64,000 bases of DNA from Desulfobacula sp964562385 (GCA_964562385.1 CAZLTD010000010.1:1-64000), one strand, 5' to 3'; counted from the stretch's first letter, positions 17,236-25,523 are shown. Numbers and translations: made by a program. The notes: generated from the sequence alone by a model not told the origin.

Positions 17236-17265
17236 TTGACAAAAACCAGGTTCCCATCTTATAGA
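17236..17265 (+). promoter_or_regulatory. Promoter of the potassium channel gene
   Basis: TTGACA (17236-17241) and TATAGA (17260-17265) are separated by 18 bases. The leader to the channel start is then about 130 bases long. The rest of the 440-base gap from 16958 shows no other gene or clear structure. Confidence 0.55.
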
Positions 17266-17398
17266 TGCCCCATAAGCCTGAGTGATCCCCGGCACGTCTG
17301 CCGACAATACGATGTATGATTTTTGATGGTGGTCTTGTCATCGCCGGTCTGTTCACAAAAAAAATTATCTTTTTAATGGATAAGAAAGAGAAACAGCT

Positions 17399-18082
17399 AT
17401 GATTCCGAAAAACGCAACCATCATTACCTTGTTCCGAAAAGAGAAATTCACATTTCTTTTGTGCAGCCTGATCCTATATACCCTGGCAGCACCCTTTTTT
17501 GACGGCATTATAAAGGACATTTTTTTCTCACGGCTCTCCTTTATTCTGGTGTTGCTGTCTGCCGTGTTTGCCGTGAGTGAAAAGAAAAAAAGCATGATCC
17601 TTCTTCTGCTTCTCTCGTCCATCAGTGCTGTTGCCTTTGTATTGGATCTTTTCAATCACACCGAAACCATGTCTATGGTCAACACCGTTTTTAAAATCCT
17701 TTTTACCGGCTGCCTGATCTATATGATCACAGACTTTTTCTACCACTGCCAGGATGTCTCTCGGGATACGATCAGCGCTGCCCTGATCGGATATCTCCTG
17801 ATCATGCTTTTATGGTCTGATCTCTATTATCTGCTGGAACTGAACTATCCCGATTCATTCACTGTCGGACATGAGGCGATTTTCTCGGACGCAGGCGTTC
17901 TGCGGTACTTCAGTTTTGTGACCATCACGACCCTTGGATACGGGGATATTTCACCGGTTTCCCTTCAGGCAAGGAATCTTGCCGTGTTTGAAGCCTTTGT
18001 CGGCCAGATGTACCTGGCGGTTTTGATCGCACGCCTGGTGGGCGTTCATGCGGCCCAGGAACAGGGCCGGAAAAATAAATAA
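17399..18082 (+). CDS. Ion channel protein, potassium-channel pore type
   Basis: Inner-membrane protein of 227 residues with about five to six hydrophobic segments and one pore loop. The selectivity filter reads TTLGYGDISP, the potassium-channel signature with Leu in place of Val. A cluster of hydrophobic helices (residues 18-130) precedes the pore unit, and a short charged tail follows. There is no RCK/TrkA nucleotide-binding domain, so gating would be intrinsic or by partners. The closest general class is Ion_trans_2. It is transcribed alone from the promoter at 17236 and is convergent with the selenoprotein gene. Confidence 0.8.
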   Translation: MIPKNATIITLFRKEKFTFLLCSLILYTLAAPFFDGIIKDIFFSRLSFILVLLSAVFAVSEKKKSMILLLLLSSISAVAFVLDLFNHTETMSMVNTVFKILFTGCLIYMITDFFYHCQDVSRDTISAALIGYLLIMLLWSDLYYLLELNYPDSFTVGHEAIFSDAGVLRYFSFVTITTLGYGDISPVSLQARNLAVFEAFVGQMYLAVLIARLVGVHAAQEQGRKNK

Positions 18083-18135
18083 TTTTATTTTGATAGAAGT
18101 TTTCGTGGTCTGACAAGGACCTGATTATCTACGGT

Positions 18136-18579
18136 TTAATACCTTTCCTCAATGATAGACATTGCCATTTCAGTAGCTTTTTGAGTGTAAAGTTTGCACG
18201 CTTTAATCAATTTTTCTTCCATGAATTTATTCTGCCCCTGGGCGGTTTTCAGGTCACACCCAAGCAACTGCCGGCAATTGGTTGTCCCGAACTCATTTTC
18301 GAACATATTGATCAGCTTTTGTACCATTGTGTAATTGGTGTCAAGTTCATCATCAGGAGCGCTTCTCCCGGAAAACAGGCTGATGGCCATAATCGCCCCG
18401 CTCACCGCCCCGCACAGATTGGAGGTCTGCGCCATTCCGCTGCAGAAACCGGTCGCGATTTTCGGGAGTAACGGCGAATGAATATTCTTGCTTTCGGCCA
18501 CGGAAAGCAGAACACTTTCCGCTCAGTAGAACCCGGACTCAAAAAGTTCTGTGCTTCTTTTTACTGTTTTATCAATCAT
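18136..18579 (-). CDS. C-GCAxxG-C-C family selenoprotein (in-frame TGA = selenocysteine)
   Basis: Redox-type protein of 147 residues when the TGA at 18525-18523 is read as selenocysteine (residue 19). Up to the TGA the frame encodes MIDKTVKRSTELFESGFY, and after it AESVLLSVAESK, which is the family pattern lF-x-x-GFNCAxxVL with Cys replaced by Sec. The rest is intact: GFCSGMAQTSNLCGAVSGAIMA and the C-terminal C-x(5-6)-C pair (NCRQLLGC). AAGGA lies seven bases before the ATG at 18579. A perfect seven-pair hairpin begins one base after the TGA, as expected for a bacterial SECIS. Automatic callers would start at a GTG at 18501 and lose the active-site residue. Family members are presumed redox proteins; the exact reaction is unknown. 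Confidence 0.88.
18501..18521 (-). promoter_or_regulatory. Bacterial SECIS element
   Basis: On the minus strand CGGAAAG and CTTTCCG pair perfectly around the seven-base loop TGTTCTG, starting one base downstream of the in-frame TGA. A short stem just after UGA with G-U in the apical loop is the layout bound by SelB in bacteria. Confidence 0.78.
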
Positions 18580-18621
18580 AATTGGTTCCTTTCAGAATGA
18601 TAAATTTCTACATGGAGCGGT

Positions 18622-18656
18622 TAGGTGTTAGGGAATAGGTGTTAGGTTACTGATTT
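18622..18656. repeat. Short TTAGG-type degenerate repeat
   Basis: The stretch contains GTTAGGTGTTAGG and TAGGTGTTAGGTTA, repeats of a GTTAGGT-like unit. It is just upstream of the selenoprotein leader. A similar but longer TTAGGTAT array lies at 42189-42233. Function unknown. Confidence 0.45.
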
Positions 18657-18712
18657 ATCGTTTCAGGTTTGGGTATTCAAATATAATTTTGAAACCCGAT
18701 TATTGGATCAAA

Positions 18713-19012
18713 TCAGGCAGCAGGATCGAATGTCTTGACCTCGGTTTCTAATCTATCGCCCAATTTCATTTTGGCCATTTCAGTATCATAGTGAACCTGA
18801 ATTCCTGTCCAGAATTCAACAGACATTCCAAAATAACGCGCTAACCTTAAAGCTGTGTCCGCGCTAATCCCTCTTTCAAATCGGACAATTTTGTTTATCC
18901 GCATGGCGGGTACACCAATATCTTTAGCAAGGCGATATTGGCTAATTCCCATTGGTTTTAAAAACTCTTCCATCAGTATTTCTCCGGGATGTGTCGGGGA
19001 AAAATCTCTCAT
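18713..19012 (-). CDS. higA: HigA-type antitoxin, XRE family
   Basis: Antitoxin of 99 residues. It opens with the family hallmark HPGEILMEEFLKPMGISQYRLA, then the helix-turn-helix (IGVPAMRINKIVRFERGISADTALRLARYFG) and the FWTGIQ segment. It should bind and neutralise the HigB RNase-like toxin encoded just upstream and repress the pair. The gene follows the toxin with a 12-base gap, the toxin-first order typical of higBA. GGAGG precedes the start. Confidence 0.9.
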   Translation of the reverse strand: MRDFSPTHPGEILMEEFLKPMGISQYRLAKDIGVPAMRINKIVRFERGISADTALRLARYFGMSVEFWTGIQVHYDTEMAKMKLGDRLETEVKTFDPAA

Positions 19013-19024
19013 AACGGCACCTCC

Positions 19025-19306
19025 TTAATGATAATCAACAATCTCAACACCATATACGCCATCCTTTTTCCATTCAAAACAGACTCGCCATTTTTTATTA
19101 ATGCGTATACTGTGTAGCCCCTTTCGATCGCCACTGAGTGTTTCCAGTCTGTTCGCAGGCGGCACCCTAAGATCGTTTATATCAGCAACTCTATGAAGCA
19201 TAATCAGCTTTCTTTCAGCCAGCTTTTGTATATCCTGTGGCAATTTTTTAGAAAAAAGACCTTTAAATATAGATTTGGCTTCTTTGCATTTAAAGTCTTT
19301 TATCAT
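19025..19306 (-). CDS. higB: HigB-type toxin, RelE/ParE superfamily
   Basis: Predicted ribosome-dependent mRNA-cleaving toxin of 93 residues. Family features are MIKDFKCKEAKSIF at the start, RLETLSGDRKGLHSIRINKKWRVCFEW in the middle and VEIVDYH with the C-terminal His. The ATG at 19306 gives the standard N-terminus; an in-frame ATG 18 bases upstream lies inside the operator repeat and is less likely. All expected basic residues are present, so the toxin looks intact. Confidence 0.9.
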   Translation of the reverse strand: MIKDFKCKEAKSIFKGLFSKKLPQDIQKLAERKLIMLHRVADINDLRVPPANRLETLSGDRKGLHSIRINKKWRVCFEWKKDGVYGVEIVDYH

Positions 19307-19308
19307 GG

Positions 19309-19356
19309 TTAAATAATAACCCATAAAGATAATATCCTCAAGGGTTATTATTTTAA
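19309..19356. promoter_or_regulatory. Inverted-repeat operator of higBA
   Basis: TTAAATAATAACCC (19309-19322) and GGGTTATTATTTTAA (19342-19356) are inverted copies of each other, with one extra T, separated by 19 bases. The pair lies directly before the toxin start, where the HigA-HigB complex is expected to bind and repress. The spacing equals about three helical turns between half-site centres. Confidence 0.65.
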
Positions 19357-19376
19357 TACAAATTCAAACTGTAATT

Positions 19377-19991
19377 TTATTCAAAAACAAAGGGCACCAC
19401 TGATCCGACAATCAAAACCGCCATTGCGACATTAAACAATCGTACCAGGCGCTCATTCTGAATGAATCGTCCCAGCATCACACCCCCCAGAGCCCAGGAA
19501 TTGGTCGAGACAATGGCACAAAAAAAGAAAATGGATGAAATAATGATCACCTGAACAGACGCGACACGGTGATCCGTAATAAAGGCCGCTGTGGATGTGA
19601 TGGCCATAACCCATGCCTTGGGATTGATCCACTGAAAGAGTGCCGCCTGCCAAAACGTAAATGGCTTGTCCTTTGTGTTTTCTGTATCCAACGCGCCTTT
19701 TGTATTGGCGATATGCCATGCCATCCAGAGCAGATAACCGATTCCTGCTATTTTCAGCACAGAATAGATAAACGGGAAAACTTCAAATAATTGCCCCACC
19801 CCCAACCCCACGCAGATAACCATTACGGGAAAACCCAAATTCACCCCCAACGCATGGGGAATGGTTCGTTTATATCCAAAGGTGAGCCCCGAAGACAGCA
19901 ACATCATATTATTGGGTCCGGGTGTCATGGTCGACGCCATTCCAAAAGAGATAATAGACAGGATCATTGTGGTTGTATAAAACTGACTCAT
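19377..19991 (-). CDS. LysE/RhtB-family amino-acid exporter
   Basis: Inner-membrane transporter of 204 residues with six hydrophobic segments. The N-terminal TMTPGPNNMML is the LysE family signature, and FQWINPKAWVMA is the second conserved stretch. Members export amino acids or derivatives such as homoserine, threonine or lysine; the substrate here is unknown. It stands alone on the minus strand, between the higBA operator and a hairpin-rich spacer. Confidence 0.88.
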   Translation of the reverse strand: MSQFYTTTMILSIISFGMASTMTPGPNNMMLLSSGLTFGYKRTIPHALGVNLGFPVMVICVGLGVGQLFEVFPFIYSVLKIAGIGYLLWMAWHIANTKGALDTENTKDKPFTFWQAALFQWINPKAWVMAITSTAAFITDHRVASVQVIIISSIFFFCAIVSTNSWALGGVMLGRFIQNERLVRLFNVAMAVLIVGSVVPFVFE

Positions 19992-20134
19992 GATAGATAA
20001 AATATTAAATTCTATATTTGTAAGAACATTTGCGGTTTACCCGTCAGCATATTCATAGTTGAGAATTATTTCAAGCAAGGGGTAAACGTAAACTTGCCCC
20101 TTTTAATGCATTTTCCTTTCTTATGCTGTTGTAG

Positions 20135-20270
20135 GGATGGGTCTTGTGCCCATCCGCGGCTGTTCGGCATCAATGTTTTTTTAATTTATTTTAATTATTT
20201 GCGACACCTGTCTTATTCAAGCACGGACGCCCACAAGGGGCGCCCCATTCCAGCATCAGAATGGGGCGCC
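20135..20270. repeat. Paired hairpins with TTGTG-type loops
   Basis: GGATGGG-TCTTGTG-CCCATCC (20135-20155) is a perfect seven-pair hairpin. About 70 bases on, GGACGCC-CACAAGG-GGCGCCC (20225-20245) is the same module in the opposite orientation. The last half also pairs as GGCGCCCCATTC with GAATGGGGCGCC (20239-20270, 12 perfect pairs). The two modules look like the ends of a small dispersed repeat. The 12-bp stem may also act at the 3' end of the FKBP mRNA, but it lacks a T-run on that strand. Confidence 0.5.
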
Positions 20271-20292
20271 GGGATCTGCTTTTTTTGTTTCG

Positions 20293-20913
20293 CTATTTCA
20301 CAGCGATCAGTTCAACAGTGAAAATCAGAGTAGAGTACGGCTCAATCGTTCCCCCGCTGCCGGAAGGGCCATATGCAATCGCATGCGGGATATACAGCTC
20401 ATATTTTGAACCCTCGGCCATGAGCTGAAGTGCTTCTGTCCAGCCTTTGATGACGCCATTCAGCGGGAAAGTTGCTGTCTGTCCGCGTTTGTATGAGCTG
20501 TCAAAAATTTTACCTTCAAGTGTTTTACCTTCATAATGCGTTTCAACGGTATCTGTAGCAGCAGGCTTTTTTCCGCTTCCTTCAGTGATCACTTTGTACT
20601 GAAGCCCGCTTTCAGTGGTTATTACCCCCTCTTTTTTGCCATTTGCTTCAAGGAATTTCTCTCCTGCTTCAATATTTTTTTTCCCGGCTTCCATCTGAGC
20701 TGCCTGCTTTTTGTCCTCCATTGCTCTTTGGAGATTCTGCATAATGGATTGCATTTCACTAACACGCATTTTGGATTCTTTCCCGTTAAACGCGTCAGTA
20801 AATGACTGAGTAAAAATTTCAAGATTTATTTCAAAACCCTGTCTTCTAAAATCACCACCGATGCTCTGTCCAAGAACATAACTGACCTTATCAAAATCAA
20901 CTTTCATTTTCAT
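20293..20913 (-). CDS. FKBP-type peptidyl-prolyl cis-trans isomerase
   Basis: Folding helper of 206 residues. Residues 1-95 are the helical FKBP_N dimerisation domain (VSYVLGQSIGGDFRRQGFE and following). The catalytic FKBP fold follows from GVITTESGLQYKVI, with the typical THYEGKTLEGKIFDSS, NGVIKGWTEAL and PHAIAYGPSGSGG segments. No signal peptide is present, so it resembles cytoplasmic FklB more than periplasmic FkpA or Mip. The ribosome site is weak. The gene is transcribed alone. Confidence 0.9.
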   Translation of the reverse strand: MKMKVDFDKVSYVLGQSIGGDFRRQGFEINLEIFTQSFTDAFNGKESKMRVSEMQSIMQNLQRAMEDKKQAAQMEAGKKNIEAGEKFLEANGKKEGVITTESGLQYKVITEGSGKKPAATDTVETHYEGKTLEGKIFDSSYKRGQTATFPLNGVIKGWTEALQLMAEGSKYELYIPHAIAYGPSGSGGTIEPYSTLIFTVELIAVK

Positions 20914-21012
20914 TTCCTATATCTAAAGTATTCATAAAGATTCGAATATACACAAAATGGAGCCCGATTGCATTAGTTAAAAAGAGAGATCTTAAGGTTG
21001 CTGCTATCTATT

Positions 21013-21172
21013 CCGAAAATTTCATGAGATACGGAAGATACAATTTGTCACCCTTCGGGCGAAAGGATCTTACCTCACCTGCATCGTTAAGGGCTGTTCG
21101 CAGTAAAGGAACTACGGCTTAACAGCCCGACGCCTTGCAGCTTAACCAAAATCCTTTCGTGAAATTTCCGGA
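21013..21172. repeat. Palindromic MITE-like element (copy 3 of the GGT..TGCAAG family)
   Basis: The core at 21061-21158 starts GAAAGGAT and ends ATCCTTTC and contains, on the minus strand, the family pattern TGCAAGGCG...GGGCTG...CGTAGT...GAACAGCCC...AACGATGCAGGTG. It is flanked by further inverted arms, CCGAAAATTTCATGA (21013-21027) and TTTCGTGAAATTTCCGG (21156-21172). The same core is found at 31040-31138 and 52545-52648, and the outer arm at 55745-55851. No gene is seen in the surrounding 20914-21289 spacer. Confidence 0.7.
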
Positions 21173-21289
21173 CTATAGTGCAAAAATCAAGGCATGAGTC
21201 AGTCCGGGTTCCACTGATTTATAATCTATATAATCCAACATCACCAGCGTAGCCCGGTGCGTGTTTATTGTTGAATTTACCAGCAAGAG

Positions 21290-21598
21290 TCAAGGGCAGA
21301 GTTGCCTCCTTTGTTCCTTCTGTTTCATAGCCACTATCTTGTTTGACGCATGAAAATGATTTTCCGCTGCCAACCGCTTCAGCTTTTCTATTCCTGGCTC
21401 GGAAATGTCAAAAGCGTCTACACGAAATCCTTTTGAAGCAAGAAACAATGCATTCTTTCCTTCTCCGCATCCAACATCGATAACAATACCATTCTTTTCA
21501 AACAGCGAGTATCGTTCTTGAATGGTAATATTCGCTTCCGCTCCAAATGTCGTGACCTCATTATCTTTATAAGAGTTTTCCCAGAATGGGTTTTTCAT
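21290..21598 (-). pseudogene. TehB-like SAM methyltransferase, truncated
   Basis: N-terminal part of a class I SAM-dependent methyltransferase. It begins MKNPFWENSYKDNEVTTFG, as TehB-like proteins do, and has motif I (VIDVGCGEGKNALFLA) and motif II (FRVDAFDISEPGI). After residue 84 the sequence turns into an unrelated Gln/Lys-rich tail and stops at 102 residues, where intact members run to about 190. The C-terminal half of the fold is missing, so it is probably non-functional. It lies between two repeat elements, which may explain the damage. Confidence 0.72.
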
Positions 21599-21712
21599 TT
21601 TTAAATGCCTTTTTTTAGATGTCTAACCTTTTAAAATCTGCAATTTTCCCGTCAACATTTCACTTGTTGGAATTAAGGTTTCCTCCCGCTAAAACTCACT
21701 TTTTTCCCTTTA

Positions 21713-21835
21713 AAGGCCCCATTTGGGTATCAAAATGAGGCCTCTAAGAGCAGTTTTTTAGGGTTCTAAAAAACATCTCTTTTAAAAAAAAACAGTTGCA
21801 AAAATTTGCTTGGTCTGACCCCATTTTCCCATTTT
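21713..21835. repeat. MITE-like repeat, copy A
   Basis: A hairpin of GGCCCCATTT with AAAATGAGGCC is followed by AAGAGCAGTTTTTTAGG, an AT-rich stretch, and ACAGTTGCAAAAATTTGCTTGGTCTGACCCCATTTTCC in pieces that line up with 29208-29325 over about 115 bases. Both copies begin with the hairpin and end with the GRTCYGAYCCCATTT box. It encodes nothing and replaces the 3' part of the small secreted gene beside it. Confidence 0.65.
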
Positions 21836-21947
21836 CATACAAAATAGTCAGATTAAAGCCGGGAATCAGGTCTTGATCGGCTGCAAAAGAAATAGATGTG
21901 GAAAGGATCACAATAATGGCAAGTATAAAGTAATAATATCTGGTCAT
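21744..21947 (-). pseudogene. 5' fragment of a secreted protein gene cut by repeat copy A
   Basis: GGAGATCGTCT precedes an ATG at 21947 that opens a convincing signal peptide (MTRYYYFILAIIVILS, cleavage after SFAA) and then about 20 mature residues ending NLTILYENGKMG. From there the frame runs into repeat copy A and stops. The original protein cannot be identified from so short a stub. Confidence 0.5.
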
Positions 21948-22121
21948 AGACGATCTCCTTGTCTTTTTATCCCTTGTGCCGTCTTTTTGATCTGTGTGCA
22001 AGTCCTTGTCCAGACTATTTCTAACTCATCCCGGTTGCCAGTTAAAAAGCAGGTCAAAAATTTCGCTGAATTGATGATTGAAGCCATTATGTTGGATATG
22101 GTTTCTTTTCCTGATGCGGCC

Positions 22122-22172
22122 CTGATAAAAACAAAGATATGATAAAAACAAACATTTGGTAAAAACAAATAT
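22122..22172. repeat. Three tandem 17-bp direct repeats
   Basis: CTGATAAAAACAAAGAT, ATGATAAAAACAAACAT and TTGGTAAAAACAAATAT are three consecutive 17-base units sharing TAAAAACAAA. They end three bases before the -35 box of the amidohydrolase promoter, so they could be protein-binding iterons. Otherwise the 21948-22282 spacer holds no gene. Confidence 0.65.
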
Positions 22173-22174
22173 TA

Positions 22175-22202
22175 TTGAGATCAGGCGGTTTTGCGGTATA
22201 AT
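22175..22202 (+). promoter_or_regulatory. Promoter of the amidohydrolase operon
   Basis: TTGAGA (22175-22180) and a perfect TATAAT (22197-22202) are spaced by 16 bases, 80 bases before the amidohydrolase start and directly after the 17-bp repeats. Confidence 0.6.
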
Positions 22203-22282
22203 GATCATATTCATAATTTTTTTACAGGCTCCCGCATTGGGACAAAAAGCTTAAAAAAAGCCGATTTCAATGGAGGAAAATC

Positions 22283-23218
22283 ATGAAAAAATGTCATGAT
22301 TTCATTTTATGTTTTTCCATAATGCTGCTGACAGCCCTGGTACCCTTTACAGGGAATGCTTCGCCCCCATCGAGCATCCCCATTATTGATGCCCACAGCC
22401 AGGTGGATCACAACACCGACATTGAAAAAGTGGTGCCCCTAATGGACAAGGCCGGTGTGGCTGTCACGATTTTGTCCACCCGGTTTAAGAGACCGTCTCA
22501 GGATGTGGTTGATTATGCCCGAAAAAATCCAGGAAGGATCATCCCGGCATTTAAAACCAAGACACGCCCCTTTATGAAGGGCAGCACCGGATATAAAGAG
22601 CTGATCCAGAAAGAAGAAAAGACCCATACCTTCGGTGCCATGGCAGAGGTAATCCTCTATCATGCCCGGAAAGGGAATAAGGCCGGGCAGGCCATTATCG
22701 CACCGGATTCGCAGCGGGCCATGGACCTTTTGGCCATTGCGCAAAAAAATGGCTGGCCCTTTATCTTCCACATTGAATTTGCATCAGCCGGATCCTACAG
22801 AAAAATATTCATGAAAAAAATGGAAGCCGTGGTGGATGGTTACCCGAACCATAATTTCGGGATTATCCATATGGGCCAATTGGAACATGACCAGGTGGCG
22901 CGGCTTTTAAAAAAGCATCCCAACCTGTTCTTTATCATGTCCCATTCCAACCCGGTCAGTATCAAAAACACAAAGCAGCCCTGGATAAACATGTTCACAG
23001 GAGATTTTTTAAAACCCTCCTGGGAAGAACTGATCATAAATTACCCCAAACAATTTGTGATCGGATTTGACAATGTCTTTCCCGTGCACTGGGGCAGGCC
23101 CTATCTTAAAGCAGTCGCATACTGGCGGTCTGCCATGTCAAAACTTCCCATTGATGTGGCACATGCCATTGCCCATCAGAACGCCGAACGCCTGTGGCAT
23201 ATTAAACCGCTGCAATAA
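22283..23218 (+). CDS. Exported amidohydrolase-2 family protein
   Basis: TIM-barrel metal-dependent hydrolase (amidohydrolase 2 type) of 311 residues with a signal peptide ending near GNAS (residue 26), so periplasmic. The N-terminal metal motif, normally D-x-H-x-H, reads IDAHSQVD, with the second His replaced by Gln. Later ligands are visible: FIFHIEFA, GIIHMGQ and the Asp of IGFDNVFP. The enzyme may use one metal or an altered site. GGAGG lies six bases before the ATG. It heads a plus-strand series with an aldo/keto reductase 34 bases downstream, so the two may act on one small carbonyl compound, but the substrate is unknown. Confidence 0.8.
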   Translation: MKKCHDFILCFSIMLLTALVPFTGNASPPSSIPIIDAHSQVDHNTDIEKVVPLMDKAGVAVTILSTRFKRPSQDVVDYARKNPGRIIPAFKTKTRPFMKGSTGYKELIQKEEKTHTFGAMAEVILYHARKGNKAGQAIIAPDSQRAMDLLAIAQKNGWPFIFHIEFASAGSYRKIFMKKMEAVVDGYPNHNFGIIHMGQLEHDQVARLLKKHPNLFFIMSHSNPVSIKNTKQPWINMFTGDFLKPSWEELIINYPKQFVIGFDNVFPVHWGRPYLKAVAYWRSAMSKLPIDVAHAIAHQNAERLWHIKPLQ

Positions 23219-23252
23219 TGCAGCCTAAAATCGCAATTATTGGAGATCTGAC

Positions 23253-24143
23253 ATGATACATGCCCCTGAAAATAAAATCCAGACCCTGTCTACTGACGTG
23301 TTCCCGGCATCCGGAAAAAAAATCACCCGTGTGGGCCTGGGCGGTGAAGGCGTACTGCGGACAACGGGAAAAGACAAGGACACCCGGGCTGTCATTAAAG
23401 AGGCTGTTACCCAGGGCATTTCCTATTTTGATTCAGCACGGGTCTATATGGACAGTGAGCTTTATTACGGGGCGTACTGGAAGGACCACCCGGATGAGCG
23501 GGAAAAGATCTTTCACACCAGCAAGTCTGCCAACCGGACCCGTGACGGGGCTTTGGCTGAACTGTCCCAGACACTGAACCGGCTGAACACAACCTACCTT
23601 GACCTGTGGCAGATCCACGATGTCCGGGATGAGAAGGACCTGGCCCTGATATCAGGCAAAGGCGGTGCCCTGGAAGCCTTTGTGGAGGCAAAAAAGATGG
23701 GGCTTGTCCGGCATATCGGCGTGACCGGCCACCATGATCCGCACATCCTTGCCAAAGCGATTGAGGCCTGGTCTGTGGATGCCGTGCTCATGCCGGTGAA
23801 CCCGGTGGAGGAGATCATCGGCGGGTTTTTAACCCGCACCCTTGAAGCGGCCCATAAAAAATCAATCCCTGTCATCGGCATGAAGGTTTTAGGGGGCAAA
23901 CACTATATTGCCAAAGAGATGGGGATCACGGCAGGCCTTTTAACCCGGTTTGCCCTGTCCTATGATATCAGTCTTGCCATTGTGGGGTGCAAAACCCCGG
24001 AAGAGGTCAAAGAGTTGGTCGAAGCCGGAAAAAACCCGACGCCCCTGACCCGGGATGAAAAAAAAGAAATAATCAAACCCTTTGCCCCCATGGCAGAGAA
24101 GCTTGCCTTTTACAGGGGGAGCATTTTCAATACCCCGGCCTGA
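23253..24143 (+). CDS. Aldo/keto reductase
   Basis: NAD(P)H-dependent oxidoreductase of 296 residues with an (alpha/beta)8 barrel. FDSARVYMDSELYYG carries the Asp and Tyr of the AKR active site, and YLDLWQIHDVRD carries the His region. It belongs to the YajO/Fe-S-type short subgroup by pattern (HIGVTGHHDPHIL, IPVIGMKVLGGKHYI) but lacks the C-terminal ferredoxin Cys cluster. GGAGA precedes the ATG. It follows the amidohydrolase by 34 bases and is probably co-transcribed. Confidence 0.85.
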   Translation: MIHAPENKIQTLSTDVFPASGKKITRVGLGGEGVLRTTGKDKDTRAVIKEAVTQGISYFDSARVYMDSELYYGAYWKDHPDEREKIFHTSKSANRTRDGALAELSQTLNRLNTTYLDLWQIHDVRDEKDLALISGKGGALEAFVEAKKMGLVRHIGVTGHHDPHILAKAIEAWSVDAVLMPVNPVEEIIGGFLTRTLEAAHKKSIPVIGMKVLGGKHYIAKEMGITAGLLTRFALSYDISLAIVGCKTPEEVKELVEAGKNPTPLTRDEKKEIIKPFAPMAEKLAFYRGSIFNTPA

Positions 24144-24295
24144 CCTGTAATTTGCCAAAAAAAATCCAGGATCATCTTAAAACTGATGATCATCAACACG
24201 GAGGAGAGCTTGGGGTAAAGCCATATCATCATCATAATTTATAGGGATATTAAAATGAATTTCATCTGCACAAAAATACAAACAGGGAATTTCTT

Positions 24296-25405
24296 ATGAA
24301 CAATGGATTACTTTTGGATGAACGAACCACCCGCATACAAAAGGCTGTTTCTCTTGATAAACCGGATCGTGTTCCTGTGGTTCTTGAGTATGCCGGTTTT
24401 GCCGCCTTTGTAACAGGCACTCCCATGGCCGAGTTTATCAGTTCGCCGGCCAGGGCAACCCACACCATGATAGAGGCCTACAATTGTGTTGGTAACGGGG
24501 ATGCCATTAACTATGGATCGTTTTCAGCCCATGGGCTGAGTTATTCTTTTGGTGCCAGAGTTCTGGTGCCGGGCGTTGACCTGCCCCATAACGAGATGTG
24601 GCAGGTGGTGGAAACCCAAATAATGACCTCAAAGGATTATGATACCATTCTTGATATGGGGTGGAAGGCCTTTTTTAAGGATTATCTGGCCCATCGAATT
24701 TTTAAAAACGCCAGGGCAGATCTTTTGCCTGACAACCAGGAACCCGTTGATGTATCGGAAAAATGGGCGGTTCACGGAGTCCCTGTGTTGAGCGGTATGG
24801 ATGTGACCCTGCCTTTTGAACTGCTGTGCGGGGGAAGGTCTCTTGAAAAATTTTTCCTGGATCTGATCACAATCCCGGACAAGATTGAGGCAGTGATGGA
24901 TGAAATCGTTGAACACCTTGAACTCGATATGGTTAAAAACGTTTCAAATTATGGCCATATGATGGCCTGGGTCGGTGGGTGGCGAACAGCCCCGTGCATG
25001 ATCTCGCCCCAGATGTGGGACCGGTTTGTATGGCCCTACTTCAGGCGCCTGGTCAATGCGGTGATTGATGCAGGACTCATCCCGCTGCTTCATCTGGATG
25101 CAGACTGGGAACGGGAACTATCTCGGTTTAAAGAGTTTCCAAAAGGAAAAATTATTGTTGCCCTTGACGGAGATACGAATATTTTCAAGGCCAGGGAAAT
25201 CCTGGATGGCCATACATGTATTATGGGTGATGTACCGGCGTCTCTCCTGGCTTTTGGAACCGAAGATGAGGCTTACAAATATTGTATAAATCTGATTACC
25301 AGGCTGGGGCCTGACGGGTTCATTTTGCAATCAGGGTGCGATATCCCGGCCAATGCAAAACTTGAAAATGTTCAGGCCATGGTGAACGCGGCAACCGGTC
25401 TATAG
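24296..25405 (+). CDS. Uroporphyrinogen decarboxylase (URO-D) family protein, methyltransferase-like
   Basis: Protein of 369 residues with the URO-D barrel. It lacks the HemE N-terminal arginine motif and resembles the corrinoid-linked methyltransferase branch (MtaA/MtbA-like) that is abundant in sulfate reducers. Visible features are PDRVPVVLEYAGF, HLDADWERELSRFKEFP, an ALDGDTN stretch, and LQSGCDIPANAKLENV, whose Cys is a usual Zn ligand. No corrinoid protein or partner methyltransferase lies next to it, so the methyl donor is unknown. AGGGA is seven bases before the ATG. Confidence 0.82.
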   Translation: MNNGLLLDERTTRIQKAVSLDKPDRVPVVLEYAGFAAFVTGTPMAEFISSPARATHTMIEAYNCVGNGDAINYGSFSAHGLSYSFGARVLVPGVDLPHNEMWQVVETQIMTSKDYDTILDMGWKAFFKDYLAHRIFKNARADLLPDNQEPVDVSEKWAVHGVPVLSGMDVTLPFELLCGGRSLEKFFLDLITIPDKIEAVMDEIVEHLELDMVKNVSNYGHMMAWVGGWRTAPCMISPQMWDRFVWPYFRRLVNAVIDAGLIPLLHLDADWERELSRFKEFPKGKIIVALDGDTNIFKAREILDGHTCIMGDVPASLLAFGTEDEAYKYCINLITRLGPDGFILQSGCDIPANAKLENVQAMVNAATGL

Positions 25406-25523
25406 TGTCGGATGGAAAATCAGGGTCATCCAAAAAGCATGCGCATCAGGATAAAAAATGTTAAAGAAGAACTTTTCAGTCCTACCGGTGTCAGGGATTT
25501 TAAAAAACAGGAGACTGCAACCC

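Noticed and set aside
22122..22172. CRISPR-like array
   Set aside because: Units are directly adjacent 17-mers without spacers.
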